A DNA stretch of 64,000 nt, taken from Caenorhabditis elegans. Lineage: Eukaryota; Nematoda; Chromadorea; Rhabditida; Rhabditidae. The notes beneath the pieces were generated by a model. The model was not told the origin of the DNA. It ran no database searches and was given only the letters and a program-made list of their open reading frames with translations. Shown piece after piece: positions 32,844-49,892 of this stretch. Each line of letters starts with the position of its first letter. Position 1 is the stretch's first letter. The position numbers were made by a program, and so were the translations under genes. Location: contig NC_003279.8 of NCBI RefSeq assembly GCF_000002985.6, forward strand, positions 496,001 to 560,000, read 5' to 3'.

Positions 32844-34987
32844 ATGGAGAACCCGGTGGTCAGCTCAGAGTTTGGATCACCACAACCCAGAAATACCATC
32901 TTTCAGTGCCTCATACGTAGAAACACTCTAGCTCAAAGTGCCCCTGAGGCCCTGGGATCTATCCTTACCTGGAAAACTGTGTAAAATTTCGAATATTCAC
33001 AGATCCTAGGTTCGTAGTTTCACAAAATGTTCCCACTCTGCCTTCGGATCCCCAGGACGCATTGCTACAATATTTTGCACTTGGTACAGTACTCAGCTTT
33101 CCCTTTTTGCACCAAAAAACATTATTGATCCTTACGATTAGCGTCCTAGATAGGCTACAAGGCCATCGAGATCTCAAATATGCAAATTCTTAGGAAAGAA
33201 AGTGATGTTTCATCATCTTCTTGGATTAAAAATTTCCGAGGAAAAACATGGCAAAAATCAGGTTGATCGTGAAACTCGTCGGGGGCTCCTCTCACTTCTT
33301 CCCCATCTTCATCTCTCCTTCTCTTTCCCGATCCGATCTTTTTTCCTTTCTTCCATTTTTTCTCGTTTTTCCTTTCCATTTTTTCTTCTCCTTCTTGTGT
33401 TTGATTATCCATCCTCCTTGCCCTTTCTCCTTGTTTCATTTTTCTTTATTCATTCGGATGGAATAGAGATATGGTTCCGTAAATTCATTCCAATACTAGA
33501 AGAATTAGTAAGACATTCGTAGGGGGGAAAATTCCGCGCAGAAAGCGACAGGAGGTTCGGGATTGGGTAATCGTCGGAAAAATGAAAAATCGCGCGCGCC
33601 CGCCCGCGCAGATGGGATATATACTAAATCACATGGGCAGCGACATGATATACGATGGATTGCGTGATCGATAGGCTTTTCAAGGAGGTACATTAGCACT
33701 GGTGGGCGTCGGGATCCTTGAAGGAACAACGATCTTTGAAGGAGATGACGAGGATGTTGTGAAATTTAATTGTGATATCATTCTATTATGTAATCCCTGG
33801 CCTAGAATATACATCATCTTTTAGAATTCTGGTCGGCTAGATGTTTTCGGGAAGTGCTTCTAAAGGATCGGCGCTGCCATGTATGTAGGAAGTGCTTATG
33901 CCAACCCCAATCATCTTCTCAATCTACTCCTCAGAAGTTCAGTTCTGCCAATCCGCACGCTCCACCTTCGTCGCCTATCCGTTTCTCATGCGAGTCTCGG
34001 GTCAAGGCAAGTGTGCGTGTCCTTCAGTCGTGAAGTCCTATTCATTTATTTTTGCTGCCAAAGTCCGAACAGTTTTTTCTAGCCGTGTCGGCAAAAGGGT
34101 TCTTATTGCGAATTCACCTCCTCCCCACTCGAGAAATCGCCCCCCCGCCGTCCTTGGTAAAACTGACCTAGAAAAATAAAAACAACACAAAGCGCCTCCC
34201 GCATCATCACGCGTATATATGTATATATATAAGATGGTAGGCGGGAAGAGGAATCGACGCAATATCGACTGAAGGTTGCGCAATCGAGATGGCTCTTCCC
34301 GGCACGGATACCTCCTCCTCGCGTACCAGGCACCCGCATATAGCTAAAGTTCTCCGCCCATTTCGTTACTTTTTTGTGCTTCCCATATCATCGCAGCAGC
34401 GCTTATGCCATTGCGCCCGACCCGATCCAACTTCTTATTCTTGTTCCTTAGCCTTCTCCCCCTCCCATGTCCTCCCGATATCCAAAAAGTGGGAGGAGCA
34501 TGCCATAGTGAGAGGGCGGGGCCGGGACACACACAAGGCTGGCCCCGAGAAAACGAACAACACTTATGCCGAGGACAGTCTCGACAGTTGGTGGTCACCC
34601 CACCTGCGCCTTGATTACCCCGCCCGTCCGCGCCCGCCGGGCTAAAGTATTTTGTTTGCCATTCATGTTCCTCATTCGACGTTCATCATGCTTCTGTTAT
34701 GCTTCTTGGTGTTGGTCCGGTTCCTTTCTCTCTCTCTCTCTTTCTTCCTTGTGGATCAGATGCCATTCCGCCTTTTTGCTAGATAAGCGCATATTCATCT
34801 CACTCTTCTTTGTTTTCAATTCAGCATTCTTTATATATCCAATATCCTACATCCTATATCCTCGTTCTCTCCTCATTTTCATTCATATGCCGATCCATTT
34901 GGTACTGGTGGTGTCGTTCTTCTTAGTTTCGCTTTCCAATTCTTTTCTAGACAATTCCTTCTATTTCCAGAAACTTTTTTCTACACA

Positions 34988-35885
34988 ATGCTCCCAGACA
35001 GCCCATCCCCACGCGCTGCCCTTGCTCTCTCCGATCTTCAGCCACAAACCGGCGCCTCAACGTTCTCAATTGGCAGTGGATCAGGCAACTGGTAAGTCGA
35101 GTTCTTATGTAACTAGTAGGATGGTAGACATCGAGATTAACGATGTCTGGCATTCGTTACGTAACGAACGGGTTCTCCCGCCGACCATCGAAGCGCTTAA
35201 GCGCCGAGATTCTCGGCTTCATCGCACCCCGGTCTAGCAAGTTTTCCAATCCATCCCAAATTACAGGTCGACAAGAGGTGTTGGTGGAGTTAATGGTGAT
35301 TACATGGACAAATCCGGCGGAGGAATGTTCGGAAACAGCAGAAACAACGTGAGTTATAAAAATATCTGGGGGGGGGGGGGGGGGGGGAAGTGTTGTTCTA
35401 GGCCAGGGACATTGAGAACCGCGTGATGAAGAGTACTTTTATCCGAATTAAATCATAGGCAACGAAAACAAGAATCAGGTTCTTGTGCTTTGCACACCAT
35501 GTCGGAATATCCGTCTCAATCAAAACGAAAAAAGCCTAAGCTGGACCAAGTGTTAAATGCTTAAATGCCAAAAATGAACAATCTTTCAAATCACTTTCAT
35601 CTTCCTGTAAATCAGAGAATCCTGAAGCGCTGGCGCGCACACTTACGAAAAGTGAAAGCCGATATATCAAGTTTATCACCTAGCGGGACTTCCATTGTCT
35701 CATTGTCTCTTGGCTATCCGCCCCACTTTCCCCCCGGATCATCCGCCCCCTTTAATCCAAGACTCTCGAACAGTTTCGCTTCATTCCAGGACCGATTCGC
35801 ATTCGGCAACAACAGCTCGTCGTCCTCATCAGCAGGCTGCTTTTCATCGAACAATTCGTCAGGCGGACTTTTTTCCAGTAAATAA
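34988..35885 (+). CDS. small Ser/Gly/Asn-rich protein, 93 aa
   Basis: Three exons, 34988-35091, 35267-35348 and 35790-35885, join in frame through GTAAGT, TTACAG, GTGAGT and TTCCAG signals. The ATG follows a TATTTCCAG acceptor at 34970 by 17 bases, as in trans-spliced genes. The protein has no signal peptide or hydrophobic segment. The first 34 residues are Ser/Pro/Gly-rich, the middle is Gly-rich, and the end is runs of Ser, Asn and Gly finishing LFSSK, so it is probably disordered. Codon use looks like a real C. elegans gene. The second intron contains a run of 20 G. The stop is 61 bases before the acceptor of the DB-module gene, so the two may be co-transcribed. I do not recognise it. Confidence 0.55.
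35368..35387 (+). repeat. G20 homopolymer
   Basis: Twenty consecutive G in the second intron of the Ser/Gly-rich gene, on its coding strand. It could form a G-quadruplex in DNA or pre-mRNA. Confidence 0.95.
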
Positions 35886-35947
35886 GTTAATATGTGAGTT
35901 TTTTTTGTGTACATTTTCTTCTTTTCAAGATCCATTAACATTTCAGA

Positions 35948-36852
35948 ATGCGATCGGCAGCCGGTATTCTTATTCTAATCTCAATAATTATTCCCAGTGT
36001 ATATAGTGAACCGAAGTTGCCCGATTGCGAGCAAATACCAAAAGTCTTGTGCTGTACCCAACGTGTCTTAGATAAATGTATGTCTGGTTGTATCGATTAT
36101 GTCACTGAGAAATGCCCCCACAAATTGGAAAAATACGAGACGATCGATGAAGAGCCATCGACGAGAGCTCCAAAGAAGCAGGTGAAGCCAGCTAAGGCAA
36201 CTAGCAACAGAGTTGTCGGAGCAGTTGAAGTAGACCATGAAGCCAAGGAGCAGTTCATCGACTCCAAGGATATCAGAAGAGCACCACGAGTCGGTGATGC
36301 CAAGCTTCTCAGCCAGGAGTACCCGATCACCGAGGTCACCGACGCCGATCTCTCCTCCGAGTGCGGAACCGAGAAGTCTCAGCCACCATTCTCACCATGC
36401 TTGTCCCGCAAGTCGGCCGACGACGTCTTCCTCTCCTGCTGTCGCCAACAGGTTCCATCCAACTGTCACAGCCTCTGCACCTACGAGCATCGTGAGCATG
36501 TCGCCGCTGAAACTCTGATCCAGGCGATCCAGCAAGAGCACTGCGATATGAAGGTAAGAATAGTTCAATCTTCCTATTGAGTTTTTTTTTTGAGTTTTTC
36601 CAAAATTCATTCTTTCAGTACTTCTCCAAACTGCTCTACTGTGCCAACCAAAACCGCGACAACCGCGCGTGCTGCTCCAACCTCGGCATGTCAAACGCGG
36701 AACTCGGCGTCGGCGATCGTTGCCTACGTATGTGCAACATCTCCCCGTCGGGAGACCGTGTAAGCTCTATGGAGAAGGAGGATCTCGTCTGCCTGTCCAA
36801 CTGGAACGTCATCATGTACTGTGCCAGAGGTGGTCTTCGTACCATCAACTAG
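35948..36852 (+). CDS. secreted DB-module protein, 279 aa
   Basis: Two exons, 35948-36553 and 36619-36852, joined through GTAAGA and TTTCAG in frame. The ATG is one base after an ATTTCAG acceptor, so it is very likely trans-spliced. Residues 1-20 form a signal peptide (ILILISIIIPSVYS). Two Cys-rich parts follow, about 26-57 (CEQIPKVLCCTQRVLDKC and on) and about 137-275, separated by a basic/acidic linker. The second has the spacing of the nematode DB module (Pfam DB, function unknown): CLSRKSADDVFLSCC, C-x3-C, CC and the final NWNVIMYCA. Such proteins are secreted or extracellular. It follows the Ser/Gly-rich gene very closely. Confidence 0.85.
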
Positions 36853-37333
36853 ACCATCATCCCCGTTCTCTTCTCCCGTAATAAGCTGGCTCAGGTTGTT
36901 AATAATAATTCGCCGCTCGTCTTAATAATTTTCCATTTTCCAATCTCGTCCCCCCTTTTCAACACTACCACATTTCTCAGTGATATTCATCTGAACCGCC
37001 CGACATACATCAGTTCCTCATAGTACCTAACAGGGTTCAACAAACCCATCCACACACCGTCCCCCCACGTAACACCCCCCCCCCCCCCACTTAAGGACCA
37101 AGTCCTAGTTACTGAATGTGCAACATTATGGCCAGAATGCAATACTTGTCCCATCTGAATCCATGTTATTTGATAATCTATGACAGTATTATACAACCCT
37201 TTTTTTTCAAAACACAAGCCCCCTTGAAAACGAACTCATTGTATGTCAAACGGTATCCCTTATTACACGATTAATTGTGGAGTTTGAAGCGAATAAATCA
37301 ATCAATTTCTCGTTGGGTCCCACAGCGAAATGA

Positions 37334-37554
37334 CTATTACCGGTACAGAGAGTGTGGATAGTTAGAGAGTGACAGACATCCGGGACCCAATGGGGCGGGG
37401 CGCGCGGAAGAGACGATTTGTGTCGATTTACGAAATGATGACAACGAGGAAAATTTCGTAAATCGACACAAATCGTCTCTTCCGCGCGCCCCGCCCCATC
37501 GGGTCCCGGATGTCTGTCGCTCTCTAACTATCTACACTCTCTGTACCGGTAATA
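37334..37554. repeat. near-perfect palindrome, about 100-base arms
   Basis: The arms run from TATTACCGGTACAGAGAGTG through CCGGGACCCAATGGGGCGGG to TGTCGATTTACGAAAT and back, with only a few mismatches. The loop is about 20 bases. The high identity suggests recent insertion or gene conversion between the arms. Confidence 0.9.
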
Positions 37555-37600
37555 CTATTGCAGTAATCGCAGGTTATTTCATAGCGATTTTTCATAGCTT

Positions 37601-37828
37601 CACGGATTTCTGGATTCCCTCATAAATTGAAATGGAAGAGTTTTTGCTGAACTAGGCCATTTTGGCTCTGTCATATCTGGGGTAGATTTACGGCGCGTTG
37701 CGGTTCGATTTTAGTTGTAAAACTAAATGTATTTGTCCGTGTGGAGTACACGACTTTCTCACGCGTGGTCCGGCAGGCGATTATCAATAGAGCGCGAAAA
37801 ATTCAATGAGGAAGGCCAGAACTCCGTG
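37601..37828. repeat. CACGGATTTCTGGC-family element, full copy
   Basis: The ends CACGGATTTCTGG and CCAGAACTCCGTG are inverted. The internal GTGTGGAGTACACGACTTTC is typical of the family. Confidence 0.85.
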
Positions 37829-38457
37829 CAGCTTTACTCGCGAATTCAGGTGTGTGTTTTAATTGTCTTTATTCAGTTTTCTGATAATGAATATACTTTT
37901 TTACAGAAAAACTGGAAAACTGATAAAAAAGTCCCCAGAAACTAGATATTGAAATTACAGTACACTTTAAAGGCGCACACATTTTCACAGTAAACAAAAA
38001 ATTTGTCGTGCCGAGATATTTCATCCAGATTATCAGTTGTTAAAATTTGACAACACTCATTTTGAATATTTAATGAATTCGAATGGAAAATAGAAGAAAG
38101 CTGCCAAAAAGTGAAATTAAATTCTCAAAAACTTGATTTCCAGACTTTTTTGGCGATTTTCGACCAATTTCAGCAGAATTTTTAGCAGAATTTTACAAAT
38201 TTTTTTATTTTAAAGCTTATTTTAATAATTTTTCTCTGAAATATATGAATATCTTTGCTTTCGATGGATCTTCCTCAAAAGTAGACACACATTTTTATTT
38301 TTCTACAAAACTGTGCAAAGTTACGTCGTGGTGTTTGCGTACCTCGGCGGGAATTTAAAGAGAAATGGCATTTTTCACTTTTCTCGCAGTTTTTCTGATT
38401 TTTTTTTCGTTTTTTCGTAGTTTCCTAATAAAAAATCGTTCCAATTGTTTCCAGGTA

Positions 38458-39194
38458 ATGGCTGGATTTGAAATTCAAAGAGTCGAGTCCAAATTCTTCG
38501 ACTTGGACGACATAATCGCCAAGTCAGACTCCACGTCTTGCACATTTGAGATTGGAGATTTGAATCCAGGTCTGAAATCGCATCGAAAACCTAAAAATTC
38601 TAGTGATTTTTGTTCAGATTTCTTCCAGGAAATGCTGGGAGTTTCGAAGCCAACTCAAAATGCAGACGGATACGGCGTTGATGCTCCATACTGGCTGCTG
38701 GAATCCGTTAGAAGTTCATTTTCCGTGAGAATTTAGTTAGATTTGCCCCGAATTTTAATTGAGAATTCCAGATTCAACTGCCAAAAGCTTATAGTGTGAA
38801 CATGCAAAATGTGCTGAACGCTGACAGCAAGAAATTGAATCTCTCCGGCTTGCAGCAACACTTTTACGGCAACGGGATGCAGTTATGCCGTCTGATGAAG
38901 GGCGAAAATCCGGACGGCGCGCTGAGCCTCGCACGATGCCTTGTCTCCACACTTACACAGCGATTAGGAGGTATTAATTAATATAATAAAGCACTTATAA
39001 AATACAATTTCTGGTTTTTTTTTGTTGCAGAAATTGTGTCAACTGCAACCCATCTGCAAAGCAAAGGCGAGAAATTTGACAGCCTCGAGACAAAAGTGTT
39101 CCTGGAGGGTAAACGGTGCAAAGAAGACATTGATACTTGGCTGAGACAAGACAATAAGTGCTCGAGCAAGAAGCGTAAGAGACTTTCGTTATAA
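38458..39194 (+). CDS. psf-3: GINS complex subunit PSF3, 193 aa
   Basis: Subunit of the GINS tetramer, part of the CMG replicative helicase, acting in nuclear DNA replication. Exons 38458-38569, 38618-38724, 38772-38970 and 39031-39194 join in frame. The ATG lies 3 bases after a TTTCCAG acceptor at 38454, so it is probably trans-spliced. The protein starts with the short beta-rich region (FFDLDDIIA) typical of PSF3, followed by DAPYWLLESV and IQLPKAYS, and a helical C-terminal part. The length fits the family. The basic end KKRKRL could act as a nuclear signal. It lies about 600 bases upstream of icd-2 on the same strand. Confidence 0.88.
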
Positions 39195-39807
39195 ACTTCA
39201 AATTTCTTATGCTTGAATCTAATTTTATTTTTTTTAATTCGTCTGTAAATATAATTCAAACCCACCATTCTGTAATAATATTTTATTTTCTATTTTTTCA
39301 CACTCATTTTTGTGTTTTATTGGTGTAATAAACCTGGTTTCATGACTTTTTTGCAAGGAATTTTGTTGAAAAGGCTGCTGCAAAAACTTTGCCAGCAAAA
39401 AATTTTGTGCAAGCACGCTCCATCGCACAGTTTGAACGTCGCGGGTCGAAGTTAGATGTGCAGGTCATATAGCAAAAAGAGAAACACCCCTTTTTTTCTC
39501 GAGAAGTTTCACCAATTTTGCGCGATTTTTCAACTATTTTTTTGCTTTTTTGGCTTAATTTTGGCTCAGATTTTCCTCAAAAACATGAAAATCCAATCTA
39601 GAATAAGTAGTAATGGGTATATTCTAAGATTGTGCAAAAGTTAGCTTGAATTTCCTCGATTAAAGCTTTCCTACCAAGAAAAATGTGTGGATATTTTGAA
39701 TTTACAAGTTTTTCATCTTTTTTTTGTAATATTCTCTTTGAAACTCCTGTTTCTCTCAAATTTGTAAACTTTCATAAACGTTTTTTTCAGGGTTACCACA
39801 TTAAACA
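39195..39807. other. intergenic between psf-3 and icd-2
   Basis: About 600 bases with AATAAA-like signals near 39326 and T-rich tracts. It also has a short segment, GTTAGATGTGCAGGTCATAT (39450-39469), that recurs after icd-2 at about 40886 and probably belongs to repeat fragments with GCTCCATCG. The gap is longer than the usual operon spacing of about 100 bases. Confidence 0.5.
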
Positions 39808-40493
<686 letters not shown>

Positions 40494-41137
40494 CTTGTTT
40501 CCTGATGACCTTGCAGATACTCTTGTTATCGTTGTATCTCTTGCTTATCCCGTTTTCCGTTCCAAGTAAACGTTTATCAGTCTTTTTTAACTTTTTTGTT
40601 ATGTTTAAAAAACAATTGCATCTTCGAATTGACCTACCTTTTACAGAAAAGAACAATTAAATCACTGTTTGTGTAAAACACCCCTCTATTGATCGAGAAC
40701 TTTCACTTCTTCCAATTCTTTACTCGTATGACTGTGATTCATTTCACCTGCTATCACTTTATCATGACATTCCAGTTTATATCAACAGCAAATACCAATT
40801 GTGTGTATGTGAAAAATGCTATTGAATAGCAAGCGCGCCCCAACAAACACGTTTGAATGCGCGGGCGAAACGGCGTTAGATGTGCAGGTCATATGACAAA
40901 ACGCATCGACCAGCAGCCAATGGCAAGTTACTGCGAGCTGTTATAGATTTTTTCACATGGTTTCCAGTGTTATCAGTTGGAAATCGATCGATAATACTGA
41001 CTAGTAGTACTTAACATCTTCATTCCCACCGTTTCGCTGTCATTTGTGATACGTGGATTTATTTTTCCTTTCTCGCCGACTTTTCATTTCTAAATCTTTT
41101 CTGGAATTGCGAAATTTTCAGCCAGTTTCATGATCGA
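40494..41137. other. intergenic between icd-2 and wwp-1
   Basis: About 640 bases. The first part is the icd-2 3' UTR. A GCAAGCGCGCCCCA repeat fragment lies at about 40829, and the wwp-1 acceptor TTTTCAG ends at 41121. Confidence 0.5.
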
Positions 41138-45631
<4,494 letters not shown>

Positions 45632-46956
45632 TCTCCCGTTGTTTTTTTTTGGTTTTGCTGGCCGCCTAATTATTGTATAACCCTCATATTTCTTCTCACC
45701 CACACCCCATTGATTTTCCTTTTTTTTCTCTCCATCAATTAATGTTTCTTTTTTTCGAATTTGTGTGATAATTTTCGTGTTGTGATACCACTTGCTTAGG
45801 TTCTCTCTCTCTCTTTCCTTTCCTTCTGGGTATGTACCTATATTTAGAATATAGACAAAGCATCTAGTTTTTTTGGATTTAATTTCCAAATTTCCCGTTT
45901 AATTCCAACAACAAAAAAACAATTCCACCACTTTTCAAATATTTTTTTTGTGTCCATTGCTTCATTGCTTTTCTTCTTCTCAACCATTTCAACCACCACC
46001 ACCCAATCTGCGCCTTATTCTTACTTGGTCCTTGTCATTCTTAGTTCCAGTTTTTTTCACGGAAGCAGCTCTCGATTATTAATTCAAATGCATCCCCCCA
46101 ACCAATCCGTCACCCCCCGATTAGAACAATTTCTACTTTTTTTTTTGAAAACAAAAAAAAACACAATTCCTCGATTTGGTTGTAATGAATTTAATTTTTT
46201 AAATTTTGAGCCTTTTTTGTTGTTTTAGGTTTTCTTAACTTTCAGAATTTCCATGCGGAACACACGGAGAGCAGAAGATCAATATTTTGAACCCTGCAGG
46301 AGAAGGACGGGACCCTTTGGTCACTCATGTCTCGGCTGTCTGCGTCTCTCCTCTCTCTCTGCACCAGCGGAGAGGATGGATAGCCTCATTCGTTTTATTT
46401 CGGACTTTCGATTTTTCTTATTGCTCCACGTTTTAGCTTTTATCAGATTCGGGGAGCTCTTGCTTTTTTCTTGATTTTTTCGTAAAGTGTTCTTGGGTCC
46501 CGCAGCGAAAATTAACTTTAAAATGATTTTTTAAAAACTTTCTAAAAATTCATTTTTTTTTCCATTTTACGACTAGAAATTTCGAAATTTGAAAAAAAAA
46601 ACCGTGTTGCAAATGCGCTCCAGCGTACAAAACAAAACCGCCACCAAAAAATTTAAATTACTGAAAAAAACGATGAAATTTTGAATTTGTTTTGCCATTT
46701 TCCGGCAATGATTTTTTAAATAAAAAAAACTGTACAACAAATGCGCTCCAGCGAACTAACCTTCAAATTACCGAAAAAAATTATAAAAATTTGAATATTT
46801 CCGATTAACCCAAGAAAAGAAAAATTCAATGATTTTCTTGAAAAAAGTTATTTTTTTCTCAATTTTTCGTCAATAATACTCAAAATTTGAAGAAAAATTG
46901 TGTAGCAAGCGCGCTCTAGCGAACCAAACAAAATGTCTCCATTGAAGCGTTTCACG

Positions 46957-47191
46957 AGGTTCTGGCCTACCTCATTGAATTTTTCGCGCTCCATTGACAA
47001 TCGCCCGCCGATAACGCGTGGGAAAGTCGTGTACTCCACACGGACAAATACATTTAGTTTTACTACAAATATCGAGCCGCGACGCGACACGCAACGCGCC
47101 GTAAATCTACCCCAGATATGGCCGAGCCAAAATGGCCTAGTTCGGCAAAAACTCTTCCATTTCAATTCATGAGGGAAGCCAGAAATCCGTG
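46957..47191. repeat. CACGGATTTCTGGC-family element, copy
   Basis: Inverted-orientation copy from GAGGTTCTGGCCTACCTCAT to GAAGCCAGAAATCCGTG, with GTGTACTCCACACGGACAAA inside. Confidence 0.8.
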
Positions 47192-47587
47192 ATCCAAGTA
47201 AAAAAAATCCCAAAAATTTCAATTTGCAAGGGCGCTCCATTGAAAACTGTGGCGCCGATCGCAACTCACGGTCGAATTTGAATTTTTAGTTGAAAAAAAA
47301 ACACCAATTTGAACTGAAAATTTGAATTTTCAATTTTTTCCCTAAAATAAATTGTTCAGAGTTTCGCTGTCGAATTGTTGATACCCGCTCGTCAGAATTG
47401 GAAATTGAGAAATTGAGAGAGAATTAGAGAAGGAGAGGAAGAGGAACTGCTCACTGGTCCCCTCACTCCATCCGAAATTAGGCACTTTTTGCTCCGGCGG
47501 CACTAGAAGACGAAGAAAAAACGACGAGCAGAACACAATCAATTTCGTCTTCTTTTTTATTTTTTTTTGGTTTTTTCTTGTTGGTAC

Positions 47588-47828
47588 CACGGATTTCTGG
47601 CTTCCCTCATAAATTGAAATGGAAGAGTTTTTGCCGAAATAGGCCATTTTGGCTCGGCCATATCTGGGGTAGACTAACGGCGCGTTGCGTGTCGCGTCGC
47701 GGCTCGATTTTAGTTGTAAAACTAAATGTGATTTGTCCGTGTGGAGTACACGACTTTCCCACGCGTTGTCCGGCGGCCGATTGTCAAAGGAGCGCGAAAA
47801 ATTAAATGAGGAAGGCCAGAACCCCGTG
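47588..47828. repeat. CACGGATTTCTGGC-family element, copy
   Basis: Full copy from CACGGATTTCTGGCTTCC to GGCCAGAACCCCGTG. Confidence 0.85.
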
Positions 47829-49238
47829 GTAAAACATGGTGCATCAACGCAAAAATTTTTCATTTTTTGGAAAAACTCAATTGTTTTTTTTTCGCGTCGG
47901 GACCACCAAACCAGAGCTCGTTTACTAAATTGAATTTCCAAAAAAAAAAAAATTTCGCTCTGTTCAAAATTCGAAATTCAGTTTTCTTTCCCTAAAACCT
48001 AATAAAATGATCTTGGCACAATGCTCACTGTGAGCTTTGGGTCTAGAACGATGGCCTAGAAATGTTGAGATTTCCTCTTCCAGCGCCCTTGCCAATATGA
48101 CCTAGAAATTTCAAATTAGTATAACTCGGCCATTTTCCATCCGTTTTCGCCAAAACTACACCATTATAACATTTAAAACTTACTTTTCAATATGATGATA
48201 ATACTTTTCCAGTGGAAGAGTTTTCCGCATTTCTAAGCCACCAAAACCTCTCCTCCCGACGTTTTATCAAACAAATGATATCACTGTGATTTGTGTTGTA
48301 AGTTGCGCGCATGATTGCACTTGCGCAATTAATTAAGACAATTACTCAAAATTTTGATCGAATTAACCCCATGTACATATAAAATACAAGATTTTTGTGT
48401 ATTGTTCTTCAAAGTTTTTTGTCGTATTTATATAGAAGCAGTGTACACCTAAATTTGGCTTATTACGACCTTTTTTTCCAAGGAAAATACTCATTTTTAG
48501 GGTTATAAACCCCTTGATTGATACGTGGCCTAGAAAACTGCAAGCGCTTTTTCCTGGAAGTTTTAGGCCACCAGTTAGAGTCTTGCAAAGACGGACTAGT
48601 TCTCACATGACCCAGAAAGTCTTAGTCCATCACGTATTTCTTACGACGCCTAGAAATGCAAATCTTCGGCCACCAATTTTCATAGACATTCTAGGCCACC
48701 CTTTTTGACGTGGCCTAGAATCTTTAACAAAATTTGTAATGAAAATCCTAGGCCACCATTCAGTTAGCTCTCATTTTTGATACTTCGCCTAGATTTTTAA
48801 CACGTGGCCTAGATTTCTATTTTAACACGGGGCTTAGATTTTTATTTTAACAAGTGGCCTAGGTTTTTGCTACTAGGCCTAGATTTTTTACATGTGACCT
48901 AGATTTTTATTATAGCACCTGACCTAGATTGTTGGCATTTGGCCTAGATTTCTGTCATGTGACCTAGATTTTTTAATGCACCAAAAATTCTCCATACAAA
49001 TTTAACTCCTACACTCTAATTTGTAATCAGAACCTTCGATAAGAAGAACATGGAGCTACTGCGGTGCTCAAATTCCGAACAAAAAACGGCTGAAAAACTG
49101 AGGTATACGTGGTTTTTTTTCGAAACTGATAAAAGTCAGCATAAATCACGATAAACTGAACGTCCTTTGGCCAAGTTTAGAGAAACCTAGGCCACGGGTA
49201 GTGGTGGCCGAATTTTAAAAAAACTGGGCCACGAGGTT

Positions 49239-49411
49239 TACGTGGTGTCAAATTGCCCCATTTTGGTTTGATCTTCGAAAAATGCGGGAGACGAGACGCA
49301 GACTTTTCAACTGATTTCGCATGGTTAAGAACGTGCTGATGTCATTTTTTTCCGTGGAAAAATTCCCGCATTTTTTGTATATCAAACCACAACGAGACAC
49401 TCTAACACCAC
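49239..49411. repeat. CACGTGG-ended element, copy 10 (diverged)
   Basis: TACGTGGTGTCAAATTG at the left and GAGACACTCTAACACCACCG at the right, with the usual internal arms. The CRE is changed to TGATGTCA. Confidence 0.7.
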
Positions 49412-49657
49412 CGTCCGGCCGTTCAAACGAAAATTTAGGCCACGGCCACTAGGGTGAAGTGGAATGCCCTACCCTTCTCTACAAAATTCATTGGAGAAAC
49501 CTAGGCCATGCTCAAAGAAACAGTGGCCGAGAAAGGAAAAACTAGGCCGCGTTCGCTTTGTACCTCTCTTATAAAACACTGTCTGTTAGTTCATAAATCA
49601 GAGTCTGCCCCCTATCACTACTCTCTCATTTACCTGCCCCTCTTAACAAACAATCAA

Positions 49658-49892
49658 CCCCCCCCCCCCCTCTAAATCGACTACTTGTTCCCCGTTGTAC
49701 CTGTCTGCGTCTAGCTATTTCTGTTAAATTTTTGGAACGAAAAAGTGGTATGTGAATGTACGAAACAAAAATAATAATCAATTGAATACAATTTTTGCCC
49801 CCCCCCCCCCCCCCCCTCCACCCCGCTTGCCTGTCTCTAACCGGTTTCCCCTTTTTCACCTCAATCAGCCCCCCCCCCCCCCCCCCCCCCCC
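49658..49892 (-). repeat. cluster of C13, C19 and C24 runs
   Basis: Homopolymer C runs at 49658-49670, 49798-49816 and 49869-49892, within 235 bases. On the minus strand these are G runs able to form quadruplexes. Confidence 0.95.

Larger units (their letters stand above)
25350..34969. other. large gene-poor interval
   Basis: About 9.6 kb without a gene I can support. From 25.4 to 29.5 kb it holds repeats described separately. From 30 to 35 kb it is less repetitive, with CT/GA-rich, GC-rich and TA-rich segments (for example GAGA runs at 32117-32142 and CGCGCGCCCG at 33592) typical of regulatory DNA. Open frames here lack splice signals, conserved motifs or a sensible protein composition. Confidence 0.5.
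36853..38457. other. intergenic between the DB-module gene and psf-3
   Basis: It holds the 3' UTR of the DB-module gene, a C14 run at 37075-37088, a near-perfect hairpin (37334-37554), one CACGGATTTCTGGC-family copy (37601-37828) and the psf-3 promoter. I see no further coding sequence. Confidence 0.6.

Noticed and set aside
34566..35237. 223-codon open frame on the plus strand
   Set aside because: It is T/C-rich, with a protein of mostly Ser, Phe and Leu, and overlaps the Ser/Gly-rich exon in another frame. That exon has proper splice signals.
46253..46474. 73-codon open frame after an AACTTTCAG acceptor
   Set aside because: The acceptor-like start is suggestive, but the frame crosses promoter-type CTGTCTGCGTCTCT sequence, has no known motif and is followed by repeats.
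47342..47941. 199-codon open frame on the minus strand
   Set aside because: Its middle is a CACGGATTTCTGGC-family repeat (47588-47828) and the rest is low-complexity. The same frame occurs in other repeat copies.
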